A stretch of DNA of 64,000 bases from Psychrobacter sp. NZS113 (GCF_015864825.1 NZ_JADYWL010000006.1:124001-188000), one strand, 5' to 3'. Counted from the first letter of the stretch, positions 29,471-38,781 are shown. A program made the numbers and translations. The notes: generated from the letters alone by a model not told the origin.

Positions 29471-29506
29471 TAAAAAGGCCGCTTCGATTTCGAAGCGGCC
29501 TTTTTT
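29471..29506. terminator. Terminator after frmA
   Basis: Stem AAAAAGGCCGCTTCGA-TT-TCGAAGCGGCCTTTTTT, strong in both directions, between convergent frmA and the DsbA-like gene. Confidence 0.95.
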
Positions 29507-29611
29507 AAAGCTTATAAAATTGTTTTAGAGAAAATCAATAACAGCTCAGCAGGCACATTTATTAAGCGCTATTTTTGCTACAGTATTTTATATGTATGGT
29601 TACAGATGCAT

Positions 29612-30265
29612 TCACTCGGTCATATTAGCTAATTGCTCTAATATACTGATATAGTTTTCGACCCCTTGAGCACCGCTAACCAGATGACGCTCATTGAAAA
29701 TGATCGCTGGTACACTTTGGATGCCTTGTTGTTGCCAATGCTGCTCTTCTGCTCGTACTTCCTTAGCAAAGAGCTGACTCTCTAATGCTGCCAGCGCCTC
29801 ACTACGATCAAGCCCAGTATCCGCTGCAATATCAGCAAGTACGTTGATATCTGAAATATCTCTGTTGTTGGTAAAATGCGCGGCAAACAATGCTTGTTTT
29901 AATTCATGCATGTTTCCTTTCTGATCAGCGAAATGTAGCAGCTGATGCAAATCAAAGGTGTTGTGCATGCGCGTGTCATCATTGAAGTTAAACTCAAAGC
30001 CAACCTCGGAACCAGCTTCAGTCATTCTGATTCGGCTGGCGTCTGACTCTTGCTTAGTTGAACCATACTTCTCGATGATATGCTCACGCAGGTTCTGACC
30101 CTCAGCTGGCATGTTGGGGTTTAGCTCAAACGGGTGCCAATGGATAGTGTGAGCTGTATTGGTTTGCTCAAGTGCTGCTGCCAATTGGCGATAGCCGATG
30201 ACGCACCAAGGGCAGACAACGTCTGAGACGATATCTATTCGGAGTGGTTTTTCTGATGTGCTCAT
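29612..30265 (-). CDS. DsbA-family oxidoreductase (FrnE/YwbO-like)
   Basis: 217 residues. Thioredoxin-fold DsbA family with active-site CPWC in DIVSDVVCPWCVIGYRQL at the N-terminus, helical insertion, and the cis-Pro loop region GIQSVPAIIFNERHLVSGAQ near 180-200. There is no signal peptide, so it is cytoplasmic, as in FrnE and 2-hydroxychromene-2-carboxylate isomerase-like proteins. Deinococcus FrnE is a cytoplasmic disulfide isomerase linked to oxidative stress, a plausible role next to frmA and a nitroreductase. The ATG at 30265 is preceded by GAGGAAATATG-type sequence. Confidence 0.9.
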   Translation of the reverse strand: MSTSEKPLRIDIVSDVVCPWCVIGYRQLAAALEQTNTAHTIHWHPFELNPNMPAEGQNLREHIIEKYGSTKQESDASRIRMTEAGSEVGFEFNFNDDTRMHNTFDLHQLLHFADQKGNMHELKQALFAAHFTNNRDISDINVLADIAADTGLDRSEALAALESQLFAKEVRAEEQHWQQQGIQSVPAIIFNERHLVSGAQGVENYISILEQLANMTE

Positions 30266-30696
30266 ATTTCCTCGCAGGGATTGTTATTTGTATTTTATTT
30301 AAGACTTTTGATTGCTTATATATCTCATCTAAATGTGTCTGCTTAGATATAGTCGTCGACCAAGAAACCTCAGTAATAATCATGCTTTAAACATTAAGCG
30401 TTAATGAACATTCAAAGCATAATCAGGTGAATACAATGCGCTCTGAGTGACTCATTTGCTCGCTAATGTTTGCTCGCTAGATTGCTATTGTTCATAGCTG
30501 CTTTTTTGCGATAAGGCAGTCAAAAATCAACCTCTGATAACAAAACGTATGAATATTTAACCAATCTGTCATGGCCATGAAATGGGTTTTTATCTACAGT
30601 AGCTTAGCCGACATGGGTAGTCATAACTTATAACCCACGCTAACACCAAGTATTTAGCAAATAATAAAAACTTAATATTCGATACAGGATACACAA
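30266..30696. other. Intergenic region between DsbA-like and nitroreductase genes
   Basis: 431 bp holding the divergent promoters. Apart from short direct repeats of TTTGCTCGCTA-type sequence near 30457-30480 (ATTTGCTCGCTAATGTTTGC), no known element is seen. Confidence 0.4.
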
Positions 30697-31353
30697 ATGA
30701 AAAACATTACTGAAGCAATGAACTGGCGCTACAGCACCAAAGAATTTGATACCAATAAGAAAATCTCAGCAGAAGATTTCCAAAGTCTAAAGGATATTTT
30801 ACGTCTCAGTCCTTCGAGCACCAATATCCAACCTTGGCATTTTGTGATTGCTGATGATGAGGCTGGTAAAGCTCGTATCGCTAAAGGCACAGATGGCATG
30901 TATGAATTCAATACGGCAAAAGTAAAAGATGCCTCACATGTCATCGTATTCTGTAGTCGTGTCTATGCTGATGATGAGTTCTTGAATGAAATACTAGACA
31001 AAGAGGAAGCTGATGGTCGTTTTGCGGAACCAAAATTTAAAGAGCAGATGCACCAAGTGCGTAAGATGTTTTTGGACATTCGCCGTTATGAGCAAAAAGA
31101 TGAACCGCACTGGTTGATAGAGCAGCTATATCTTAATATGGGCGCTTTGCTACTAGGAGCTGCGACCTTGGGTATTGATGCTGTGCCGATGGAAGGGGCG
31201 GATTTGAAAGCACTTGATGAAGAGTTTGATTTACGTAGCAAGGGCTATACGGCTGTTGCGGTCGTATCGCTTGGCTATCGTAGTGAAGATGACTTTAACG
31301 CTGAGCTGCCAAAATCACGCTTTGATGAAGAGACAATCATCACGAAAGCCTAA
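30697..31353 (+). CDS. NAD(P)H-dependent nitroreductase family oxidoreductase (NfsB-like)
   Basis: 218 residues. FMN-binding nitroreductase fold: MNWRYSTKEFDTNKK at the N-terminus with the FMN phosphate-contacting Arg-Tyr-Ser, LRLSPSSTNIQPWHFVIAD, and GALLLGAATLGIDAVPMEGAD, as in NfsB. Reduces nitroaromatics or quinones with NAD(P)H; physiological substrate unknown. It is monocistronic with its own terminator. ATG at 30697. Confidence 0.93.
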   Translation: MKNITEAMNWRYSTKEFDTNKKISAEDFQSLKDILRLSPSSTNIQPWHFVIADDEAGKARIAKGTDGMYEFNTAKVKDASHVIVFCSRVYADDEFLNEILDKEEADGRFAEPKFKEQMHQVRKMFLDIRRYEQKDEPHWLIEQLYLNMGALLLGAATLGIDAVPMEGADLKALDEEFDLRSKGYTAVAVVSLGYRSEDDFNAELPKSRFDEETIITKA

Positions 31354-31810
31354 TTAAGTAATTGCTAAGAAAATAGCTGCTTTAGTAAGTTCTAATGCAT
31401 GGTTACTATATTTAAAGCGTTTATAAAAAAGCTCCATAGGCATTCGTCTATGGGGCTTTTTTACATTAAAAACTTATCTACTGTATTGATGAGGAGACTT
31501 AATTTGATAAGTGATTATGTCAAATAATAGTCAAATTATAGAAATGGATTTGAAGAATTTATGGGTTAAATTTGGTGATTATCAGCTAAAGGCGAATGGT
31601 AAATTTTATTAACGTAAATGATTATCAATCACCCTGCAGCTATTGGTAGCGCTCACTTTCAGAGACTGTTTTGGATTAAAAACTACACTGCAATCACTAC
31701 AAAGTAAAAACAAAACAACCGTTTTCATCCGTCATAATAAATTTATTGACGCTATATTTACGAGGCGTTTTCATCACCCCATTATATTCATCTGCCAGCG
31801 AGAAGCCAGC
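31354..31810. other. Intergenic region upstream of the aldehyde oxidoreductase operon
   Basis: Contains the nitroreductase terminator at 31425-31463, then AT-rich sequence. A 31-codon frame at 31517-31612 has no ribosome site and is not called. The promoter of the Pao-type operon should lie between about 31615 and 31790. Confidence 0.4.
31425..31463 (+). terminator. Terminator after nitroreductase gene
   Basis: Stem AAAAAAGCTCCATAG-GCATTCGT-CTATGGGGCTTTTTT with T-run. Confidence 0.92.
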
Positions 31811-32482
31811 ATGTCTACTTTGACGTTAACCATCAATAAGCAAGATTATCAGCTCGAGAACCTTGACGCCCGTACGACACTGCTCGATGTCTGTCGTCAG
31901 CACCTACAAATTACTGGACCCAAAAAAGGCTGCGACCATGGTCAATGCGGGGCTTGTACGATGCTCATCAATGGTCGACGGGTAAATTCCTGTCTGACAC
32001 TTGCAGTCATGCATGATGGTGATGAAATCACAACGATTGAAGGCATCGGGATGCCAGACTCATTATCAGCATTGCAACAAGCATTTAAAGACAACGACGC
32101 CTTTCAGTGCGGGTATTGCACGCCCGGTCAGATTTGTTCAGCGACAGCATTGATAGAGGAGATAAAGCAAAACTGGCCAAGCCATGTCAGCACAGACTTA
32201 AAAAATCCTGATAGTTTCCTTGTACAAGAAATCGCTGAGCGCATGAGCGGTAACATCTGTCGCTGTTCTGCTTATCCAAATATTATCAAAGCCATCTCGC
32301 AAGTGCTTGAGAGTCAGGTTTCAGAATCTAGTATTCAACCAACAGACAACGCAGTGCAAAACTCGAGCGTGACAGGTATCTGGTCACCGCCGCCTAGCGA
32401 GGCGCAACTCGGCAAACCCTCAGCAAATAATAAGACGGTAAATACTCAGACAGCAACTGCTACGACAGGAGGCCGCTCATGA
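31811..32482 (+). CDS. paoA: Aldehyde oxidoreductase iron-sulfur subunit, PaoA (YagT) type
   Basis: Small subunit of a molybdenum hydroxylase carrying two [2Fe-2S] clusters. The plant-type cluster motif is GCDHGQCGACTMLINGRRVNSC (Cys spread over about residues 43-65). The second cluster is CGYCTPGQICSA plus NICRCSAYPNI. About 223 residues from the ATG at 31811. E. coli PaoA starts with a Tat signal; none is seen here or in the open frame upstream, so this enzyme should be cytoplasmic. A 55-residue Ser/Thr/Asn/Pro-rich tail after the cluster domain is unusual. Its stop overlaps the start of paoB by four bases. Confidence 0.92.
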   Translation: MSTLTLTINKQDYQLENLDARTTLLDVCRQHLQITGPKKGCDHGQCGACTMLINGRRVNSCLTLAVMHDGDEITTIEGIGMPDSLSALQQAFKDNDAFQCGYCTPGQICSATALIEEIKQNWPSHVSTDLKNPDSFLVQEIAERMSGNICRCSAYPNIIKAISQVLESQVSESSIQPTDNAVQNSSVTGIWSPPPSEAQLGKPSANNKTVNTQTATATTGGRS

Positions 32483-33471
32483 AACGCTTTGAATATAGTC
32501 GTGCTGATGCACCAGAGCAAGCGGCAATATCTGCCAGTGCCAAAGATGCTTCCTTCATCGCAGGGGGTACCAATCTATTAGACCTCATGAAGCTAGAGAT
32601 TGAGACCCCAATTAAATTGGTCGATATCACTCGTCTTGACTTAGAACAAGTTGAAACTACTGCTGATGGTGGTTTACGTATTGGCACGCTTGTGACCAAT
32701 AGTGATTTGGCAGCGCACCCTGACGTTATTGCAAATTACCCAGTATTATCCCGAGCGATTTTGGCAGGAGCAACGGGTCAGCTGCGTAACAAAGCGACCA
32801 CTGGCGGTAATTTCTTACAGCGTACTCGCTGTTATTACTTCTATCAAACAGACAGCGCCTGCAACAAACGTGAACCGGGGACAGGTTGTCCTGCTATCAA
32901 TGGTGAGAACCGTACACTGGCTATTTTGGGCACAAGCGATGCGTGTATTGCTCAGCATCCCTCTGATATGGCAGTGGCCATGCGCTTACTGGATGCCACA
33001 ATAGAGACAGTCAAAGCTGATGGATCGACTCGTTCTATCAATGTGAAAGACTTTTATTGCTTACCAAAAGATACGCCGCATATCGAAAACGTATTGGAAG
33101 CAGGCGAGCTTATCACTCACGTTGTATTACCTGCACCTATCAAAGGTATGCATACTTATGACAAAGTGCGTGATCGTGCTTCTTATGCCTTTGCACTGGT
33201 ATCCTGTGCCGCAGTCATCGATGCTGATGATAGCGGTAATCTAAAGATGGTACGATTGGCATTTGGTGGTATCGGTACTGAGCCATGGCGTAATGAAGAA
33301 GTTGAGGCACTACTAACGGATACCGATGGCAATAGTGACATTATCGCGCAAGCCGCTGATCTGTTATTAAATGAGGCCAAAGGTAATGGTCAAAACGACT
33401 TTAAGATACCGCTCACGCGTCGCCTACTAAAACAAGTCATTCAGCGCGCACTAGCGGGCGAGGGAGCATAA
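32479..33471 (+). CDS. paoB: Aldehyde oxidoreductase FAD-binding subunit, PaoB (YagS) type
   Basis: Medium subunit, 330 residues, CO-dehydrogenase flavoprotein fold. FAD-binding motifs are SFIAGGTNLLDLMKL near residue 27 and LRNKATTGGNFLQRTRC near 105. The segment CYYFYQTDSACNKREPGTGC holds the four-cysteine insert that binds an extra [4Fe-4S] cluster in E. coli PaoB, which separates this group from ordinary xanthine dehydrogenases. Passes electrons from the [2Fe-2S] subunit to acceptor. Overlaps paoA and is two bases from paoC. Confidence 0.93.
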   Translation: MKRFEYSRADAPEQAAISASAKDASFIAGGTNLLDLMKLEIETPIKLVDITRLDLEQVETTADGGLRIGTLVTNSDLAAHPDVIANYPVLSRAILAGATGQLRNKATTGGNFLQRTRCYYFYQTDSACNKREPGTGCPAINGENRTLAILGTSDACIAQHPSDMAVAMRLLDATIETVKADGSTRSINVKDFYCLPKDTPHIENVLEAGELITHVVLPAPIKGMHTYDKVRDRASYAFALVSCAAVIDADDSGNLKMVRLAFGGIGTEPWRNEEVEALLTDTDGNSDIIAQAADLLLNEAKGNGQNDFKIPLTRRLLKQVIQRALAGEGA

Positions 33472-33473
33472 TC

Positions 33474-35912
33474 ATGTCATTATTTGAATCAATCACTCAG
33501 ACAGAACCGACCAAAAAAATGACCATGGATGAGCCTGTTGAGTCTTTGTTTAGCACAACAGCGAGTAAACTGGTTGGTAAGCCAATTAACCGTGTTGATG
33601 GCTCGTTAAAGGTTAGTGGTCAAGCGCACTATAGTGCCGAAATCCATTTAGACAATAAAGCGTACGGTGTCTTAGTCGGTGCGACCATTGCCAAAGGCCA
33701 AGTCGAGAATATCGATAGTAGCTCTTTAGACGGCATTCCTAATATTATCAAGGTCGTGACAGACCCTAAGCACTTTTTGCGTAACTCTCAGCAAGGTGGA
33801 TTAAAAAAAGCGCCAAAGCAGGGCGCGACTGAGATTTTTTATCACGGTCAGCCTATCGCTGTGGTAATTGCTGAAACATTCGAAGCAGCAACAGAAGGGG
33901 CGAAGGCGCTTAAAGTCACTTACAAAGATGAGACTGAGCAAGCGGCATTGGATTTTACTAAAGAGCTGTCTAACGCCCATGCTGTCGATGAAAAAAAAGG
34001 CTCTGACAAAAACTATGTTCAAGGCGATCCTGAGCAAGGCTTAGCTGATGCTGAGGTAACGCTTGATCGCTTTTATCATACGCCAAGTCAAAACAGCTCT
34101 GCGATGGAGCCGCATGCGACATTGGCCCATTGGGAAGACGACAAGCTCGTTCTTTATACTGCCAATCAAATGCTCGCGTCTTGTAAGCAGCAAGTGATGG
34201 ACGCGCTAGACTTAAATAAAGACCAAGTTCAGTTGATCGCGCATTATGTTGGTGGCGGGTTTGGTAGCAAGCTTGGTATTGCCCCTGAATCTATTGCTGC
34301 TGCTATCGCTTCAAAAGAGCTTGGACGTCCGGTATTGATTACAATGACCCGTCCACAAGTCATGGAAGCAACAGTCAGGCGCTCAAATACTCGTCAGCGT
34401 ATTACCATCGGCTGTGATAAAGACGGTGTTATTGATACGCTGATTCACGATACCGTTTCTAGTAATTTGCCAGACGAGGCATTTTTTGAGCCGACCGCTT
34501 TGTCTACGCACTATCTATACCGTGGTAAAAATCGCCGTGTAAATTATGAATTGGTTGACATGAACCAAGTGCTATCAGGGTCGATGCGGGCGCCTGGTGA
34601 AGCGGTCGGTATGATTGCCGTTGAGTGTGCGATGGATGAATTGGCTTCACAATTAGAACTTGATCCTATTGAACTGCGTCGTCGCAACGAACCCGAAAAA
34701 GATCCTAGTAAAGACATTCCGTTTTCAACGCGCCAGCTGATTGCGTGTATGGAGCAGGGCGCTGAACAGTTCGGTTGGAGTCAGCGCAATGCCAAGCCAG
34801 CCAGTCAGTTAGAAGGTGACTGGTGGATAGGAACAGGCATGGCTGCTGCGGCACGTGGTAACCAACTGCAATCTTCTGAGGCACGCGCCACCTTGCAAGT
34901 AGACAAGTCAAAAGCGCTTGGTGTTAAAGCTGTTATTGAGACAGACATGACAGATATCGGTACAGGGTCTTATACCGTGTTCTCTCAGGTGGCTGCGGAT
35001 TTACTAGGATTACCTATTGACCATATAGAAATGAAGCTGGGTGACAGTGCATTGCCGCCCGCATCAGGCTCTGGTGGTAGCTGGGGCGCAGCGAGTGCGG
35101 GTAGCAGTGTCTATCTTGCTTGTGAACAGTTGCGTGAGATGCTGGCAGAAAAAGTCGGTCTATACCCTGATACGATTCAGTTGGACAATGGTCAAATCAA
35201 GCAAATAGGTAAGCATGATCTGACTGCAGTAGAGACAGCCAAAGAGAACTGTCAAGCGTTCGCGGATACCACTATTGATAAGATATCAGAGACGACAGGA
35301 GTTTCATTTTCAGAGAATGTATTAGAAAAACAGTCAGCGTCAGAAAAATATGATTTTGAGAGTAAAGAATCATATACGCTTGCTGACGTGGTCGCAGGCT
35401 ATGATGAGCAAAAAGTCAGTGCCAAAGGTCAGATAAAGCCAGGTAAAAATGGCAAGAAATATCGTCAGTCCTCTTTTGGTGCGAACTTCGCTGAAGTAGC
35501 TGTGCATAAAGTCACGGGCGAGATTAGAGTGAAACGTATGACTGGCGCATTTGCCGCAGGTCGTATTCTTAACCACAAGACAGCAACTTCGCAATGCTAT
35601 GGCGGTATGGTATTTGGTATTGGTTCAGCGTTGATGGAAGAGGTCATCCACGATAAACGTGACGGTCGTCTGTGTAACCATGACCTTGCTGAGTACCATG
35701 TGCCAGTTAATGCTGATGTCCCGCAGTTGGATGTGATATTGGTTGAAGAGAATGATCCTTATACCAACCCGATGCATATCAAAGGTATCGGTGAGACTGC
35801 TATTGCAGGTGCCGCTGCAGCGATTGCTAACGCTATCTACAATGCCGTTGGTGTACGTGTTTATGATTTTCCGATTACGCTCGATAAGCTGCTTTACGAG
35901 ATGCCAGAGTAA
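33474..35912 (+). CDS. paoC: Aldehyde oxidoreductase molybdopterin subunit, PaoC (YagR) type
   Basis: Catalytic subunit binding molybdopterin cytosine dinucleotide; oxidises aldehydes to acids. 812 residues versus about 732 in E. coli PaoC. Motifs: GGGFGSKLGI, the Arg of MRAPGEAVGMIAVECAMDEL, and catalytic Glu in HIKGIGETAIAGAAAA near the C-terminus. About 40 extra residues at the N-terminus and an insert of roughly 60 residues around 580-640 (Glu/Lys/Ser-rich) explain the extra length. Ribosome site GGGAGCATAATC precedes the ATG at 33474. A terminator follows at 35937. Confidence 0.93.
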   Translation: MSLFESITQTEPTKKMTMDEPVESLFSTTASKLVGKPINRVDGSLKVSGQAHYSAEIHLDNKAYGVLVGATIAKGQVENIDSSSLDGIPNIIKVVTDPKHFLRNSQQGGLKKAPKQGATEIFYHGQPIAVVIAETFEAATEGAKALKVTYKDETEQAALDFTKELSNAHAVDEKKGSDKNYVQGDPEQGLADAEVTLDRFYHTPSQNSSAMEPHATLAHWEDDKLVLYTANQMLASCKQQVMDALDLNKDQVQLIAHYVGGGFGSKLGIAPESIAAAIASKELGRPVLITMTRPQVMEATVRRSNTRQRITIGCDKDGVIDTLIHDTVSSNLPDEAFFEPTALSTHYLYRGKNRRVNYELVDMNQVLSGSMRAPGEAVGMIAVECAMDELASQLELDPIELRRRNEPEKDPSKDIPFSTRQLIACMEQGAEQFGWSQRNAKPASQLEGDWWIGTGMAAAARGNQLQSSEARATLQVDKSKALGVKAVIETDMTDIGTGSYTVFSQVAADLLGLPIDHIEMKLGDSALPPASGSGGSWGAASAGSSVYLACEQLREMLAEKVGLYPDTIQLDNGQIKQIGKHDLTAVETAKENCQAFADTTIDKISETTGVSFSENVLEKQSASEKYDFESKESYTLADVVAGYDEQKVSAKGQIKPGKNGKKYRQSSFGANFAEVAVHKVTGEIRVKRMTGAFAAGRILNHKTATSQCYGGMVFGIGSALMEEVIHDKRDGRLCNHDLAEYHVPVNADVPQLDVILVEENDPYTNPMHIKGIGETAIAGAAAAIANAIYNAVGVRVYDFPITLDKLLYEMPE

Positions 35913-35936
35913 TTTTTTAAGCCACATGTACGACAG

Positions 35937-35963
35937 GAACCCGCTTAATGAGCGGGTTTTTAT
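35937..35963 (+). terminator. Hairpin terminator after paoC
   Basis: Stem AACCCGCT-TAATG-AGCGGGTT followed by TTTATAA. It separates paoC from the maturation genes, so these may be expressed by read-through or from their own promoter at 35965-36010. Confidence 0.85.
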
Positions 35964-36024
35964 AACTCAATCAGTAGTATCATTTCATCATTATCAAAAA
36001 AATAAACATCAAATAAGAGGTGTT

Positions 36025-37350
36025 ATGAATCAGGTCGCTGACATTCTTAAGCTGGCACGTGAGGCTCAGCAACAAGGCATTGATGCTGTTTTGGCAACGG
36101 TCGTACGTACTGAGGGCTCAGCGTATCGCCGTGTTGGCGCGATGATGCTTATCTGTGAGGATGGTCGCTCAGTTGGGATGATTAGTGGGGGCTGCTTGGA
36201 GCCGCATATTATCAAACGCGCCTTTTGGATCACGCGTGACGGTGCCAATGTGCAAGTTTATCAGACCGGTGATGACATTGAATATGCTGAGGATGGCAAA
36301 GCGCAAGCAGGTGCTAAAGAAACTAAGTCTGATATATATAATAAGTCAGATAGCGATTTAGATGACGTTTTAGATGATGCGGACTTTGATGAGCTAAATT
36401 TCGGATTGGGCTGTAATGGGCGAGTGCATGTATTATTTGAGCGATTAGCAACGGCTGAGCCACTACTAGAGACCATCCGTAATGTTCGCCGTACTCAGCA
36501 GCTGATCACAGTGGCTACTTTAATTCGTGCTAACGACTATCAGCATCAAGATTCTATATCGCAAAACAGTGATAACTTGCGAATTGGGATGCGTATTAAT
36601 TTAGATGAACACCGCAGTTTAGGAGGTATCTCAGAACAAGGGAAAACAGCTCTTTCAAGCATACTTGCCAATACTGTAGAAGAGTTAGCAGAATATAAGC
36701 TGTCTGATAAAAAGGCCGAATATGTGATAGTGGAAAACGGTAAGGTAACAACAGAATGGCTTGTGCAACGATTGCAACCACAAGTGCGTTTATTGATTTG
36801 CGGGGCGGGTAACGATGTGATGCCACTGGTGACCATGGCCAAGCTACAGGACTGGCATGTAACAGTTATAGATAGTCGCGCGCAATATGCAACTCGTATG
36901 CGTTTCCCTCAAGCGGATGCTGTGATGTCGCTACCTTTAGATGACAGTGAATCTTTGCTTGAGCTTAGCAACAACGCAGCAGTCGCTCTGATGTCACATA
37001 GCTTGAGTCAAGATCGTGCTCGCCTAGCAATACTGCTCAAGAATCCAGACAATTATAAATACTTAGGACAATTGGGGCCGCGCTATCGTACCGAACGCTT
37101 GATTAGTGAAATCAGCATAAATATTAGCAATCCTACTATGTTAGAAGCGGGCATTCGTAAATTGCATTATCCGATTGGTTATAAGCTGGGTGGAGATGGC
37201 CCTGAGGCACTTGCACTTGGCATCATGGCACAGATAAATGCCGTCATGCACAATCAAACCCCGCTAGAAGGCGGCTCGCACAATAATTCTTCAAATATCC
37301 TAGCGATGAGTAGTGAAATGGATGCTGGTATTATCCAGAGTGTTGTATGA
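36025..37350 (+). CDS. XdhC/PaoD-type molybdenum cofactor insertion protein
   Basis: About 441 residues. XdhC family protein that binds and delivers the mature molybdenum cofactor to the hydroxylase. N-terminal domain has VVRTEGSAYRRVGAMMLICE and GMISGGCLEPHI. The C-terminal Rossmann domain has LLICGAGNDVMPLVTMAK and the motif LGPRYRTERL. Between them is an acidic insert near residues 100-130 (Asp/Ser/Glu-rich) not usual in the family. ATG at 36025 follows AAGAGGTGTT. Stop overlaps the start of the MocA-type gene. The pairing supports a cytidine-dinucleotide cofactor. Confidence 0.9.
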   Translation: MNQVADILKLAREAQQQGIDAVLATVVRTEGSAYRRVGAMMLICEDGRSVGMISGGCLEPHIIKRAFWITRDGANVQVYQTGDDIEYAEDGKAQAGAKETKSDIYNKSDSDLDDVLDDADFDELNFGLGCNGRVHVLFERLATAEPLLETIRNVRRTQQLITVATLIRANDYQHQDSISQNSDNLRIGMRINLDEHRSLGGISEQGKTALSSILANTVEELAEYKLSDKKAEYVIVENGKVTTEWLVQRLQPQVRLLICGAGNDVMPLVTMAKLQDWHVTVIDSRAQYATRMRFPQADAVMSLPLDDSESLLELSNNAAVALMSHSLSQDRARLAILLKNPDNYKYLGQLGPRYRTERLISEISINISNPTMLEAGIRKLHYPIGYKLGGDGPEALALGIMAQINAVMHNQTPLEGGSHNNSSNILAMSSEMDAGIIQSVV

Positions 37351-38051
37351 GCAAGAGTGCATTTACAGAAAGTACTGAACGACAGCGCCAAAACCATGTG
37401 GTCATCATCTTGGCAAGTGGCCTCAGTCAGCGTCTTGGTCAACCTAAGCAGCTGCTCGTTAAGAATGGCGAGCCGTTGATTACTTATATGACTCGATTAG
37501 CACTGAACACTAACCCACAAGTTATCGTCGTTATAATTCCTGATAATAATCGTTCAATTTCCAGTGCGATTACAGAGTTAACTCTGCAGTATCCATCAAT
37601 TCGAATAGTAATGAACCCAAAATCTGACACAGGTATGGCGCATAGTTTGAGTTTGGGTATTGAAACAATTGCTGCTCTTAAATCGACTTCAATCGATCGA
37701 GTGCTCATCATGGGAGTGGATCAAGTATTATTAGATGAGCCACATCTAACGGCTTTACTAGCAGGCGAGCAGACGGTAGTAGCCAGTCGCTATCACAGTT
37801 GGCAAGGTTTAGAGAAACACCAAAATCGAGATGAAATGGCACCTGATATCATTGGTCTGCCTCTAGCTATCAATTATAAGTTACTCAAACAGTGGCAGTC
37901 AGAGTTGATAGGCGACAAAGGGCTTCGCCACCTAATTAGAGGGTTGCCCGCTGAACAAATAGGTGAGGTCGATAATGACCAACTTAGCTACGATATTGAC
38001 ACACCGGAGCAGCTAACCTATGCAAAACAACAAAAGTGGCTTGATAGCTAG
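37347..38051 (+). CDS. mocA: MocA/MobA-like molybdenum cofactor nucleotidyltransferase
   Basis: 234 residues. Nucleotidyltransferase fold with the signature ILASGLSQRLGQPKQLLVK (LxxGxSxRxGxxK type) at residues 20-38, LIMGVDQVLLDEPHL with the metal-binding Asp, and DNDQLSYDIDTPEQL at the end. MocA transfers CMP from CTP to molybdopterin for PaoC-type enzymes; MobA would use GTP. Position directly after the XdhC-type gene and a PaoABC operon favours MocA. Starts inside the stop of the preceding gene (ATGA). Confidence 0.88.
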   Translation: MSKSAFTESTERQRQNHVVIILASGLSQRLGQPKQLLVKNGEPLITYMTRLALNTNPQVIVVIIPDNNRSISSAITELTLQYPSIRIVMNPKSDTGMAHSLSLGIETIAALKSTSIDRVLIMGVDQVLLDEPHLTALLAGEQTVVASRYHSWQGLEKHQNRDEMAPDIIGLPLAINYKLLKQWQSELIGDKGLRHLIRGLPAEQIGEVDNDQLSYDIDTPEQLTYAKQQKWLDS

Positions 38052-38093
38052 CCTGATTAATTTATTTGAACAGTATTCATTTTGAACAACGAA

Positions 38094-38654
38094 ATGCGAG
38101 AGAATCAAATCATAAATACAATAGAAACCGAACGACTGTATCTTAGACAATGGCGAGCAAGTGATTTTGCGATATTCGCTGAAATTAATGCTGATCTTGA
38201 CGTGATGAAGTATTTCCCTAAGCCATTATCACCAAAAGTGAGCGATGCGATAGCCAATAAATGCTTGCAGCTCATTGAAAATAAAGGTTGGGGGTTTTGG
38301 GCGGTCAGTCTAAAAGAGACAGATACTTTTATCGGTATGGTTGGCTTAAATGAAGCGCATGCCGATATGCCATTTGCACCTACTGTTGAGATTGCTTGGC
38401 GACTACACAAAGATTATTGGGGACAAGGTTATGCAACGGAGGCGGCACGGGCTTCATTAAATTTTGCATTTGAGGTATTAGAACTTGAGGAGGTCGTTGC
38501 CTTTACGGCTGTTATTAACAAGCACTCGCAACTGATCATGCAGCGCATTGGGATGAGTGATACACAACAAAACTTTTATCATCCAATGCTTGATTCTAAT
38601 CATCGACTTGCTGAGCACGTTTTGTATAAGATTACTCCGGAGCAAAGATCGTGA
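38094..38654 (+). CDS. GNAT-family N-acetyltransferase (RimJ/RimL type)
   Basis: About 186 residues. RimJ/RimL-like GNAT: ETERLYLRQWRASDFAIFAE at the start, WGFWAVSLKETDTFIGMVGL, VEIAWRLHKDYWGQGYATEA (the acetyl-CoA pyrophosphate loop GQGYATEA), and VVAFTAVINKHSQLIMQRIG. Substrate may be a protein N-terminus or a small amine and cannot be told. Starts 43 bp after mocA, so possibly co-transcribed. ATG at 38094 is chosen; a TTG twelve bases upstream is also open, and neither has a clear ribosome site. Confidence 0.9.
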   Translation: MRENQIINTIETERLYLRQWRASDFAIFAEINADLDVMKYFPKPLSPKVSDAIANKCLQLIENKGWGFWAVSLKETDTFIGMVGLNEAHADMPFAPTVEIAWRLHKDYWGQGYATEAARASLNFAFEVLELEEVVAFTAVINKHSQLIMQRIGMSDTQQNFYHPMLDSNHRLAEHVLYKITPEQRS

Positions 38655-38781
38655 GTGTGTTCTCAGTATATTTTCATTACTATGTGAGCATTACGAAATA
38701 GCAGTTCTAGAATAAGAGTGGAAAAAATAGGTAGTGTAGGATGCACTAAATATGAGGACGCGTTCTAGTTAAGAAATCTCC

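Noticed and set aside
31517-31612. 31-codon frame upstream of the Pao-type operon
   Set aside because: No Shine-Dalgarno and no recognisable features; chance frame in AT-rich DNA.
31612-31630. Fur-like box AATGATTATCAATCA
   Set aside because: Only partial match to the Fur consensus and no iron genes follow.
31811-35912. Xanthine dehydrogenase feeding the urate pathway
   Set aside because: The four-Cys insert in the FAD subunit and separate 3-subunit order fit PaoABC-type aldehyde oxidoreductase instead.
35743-36024. Upstream extension of the XdhC-type frame into paoC
   Set aside because: The extension overlaps paoC and its terminator; ATG at 36025 has a good ribosome site and starts the family domain.
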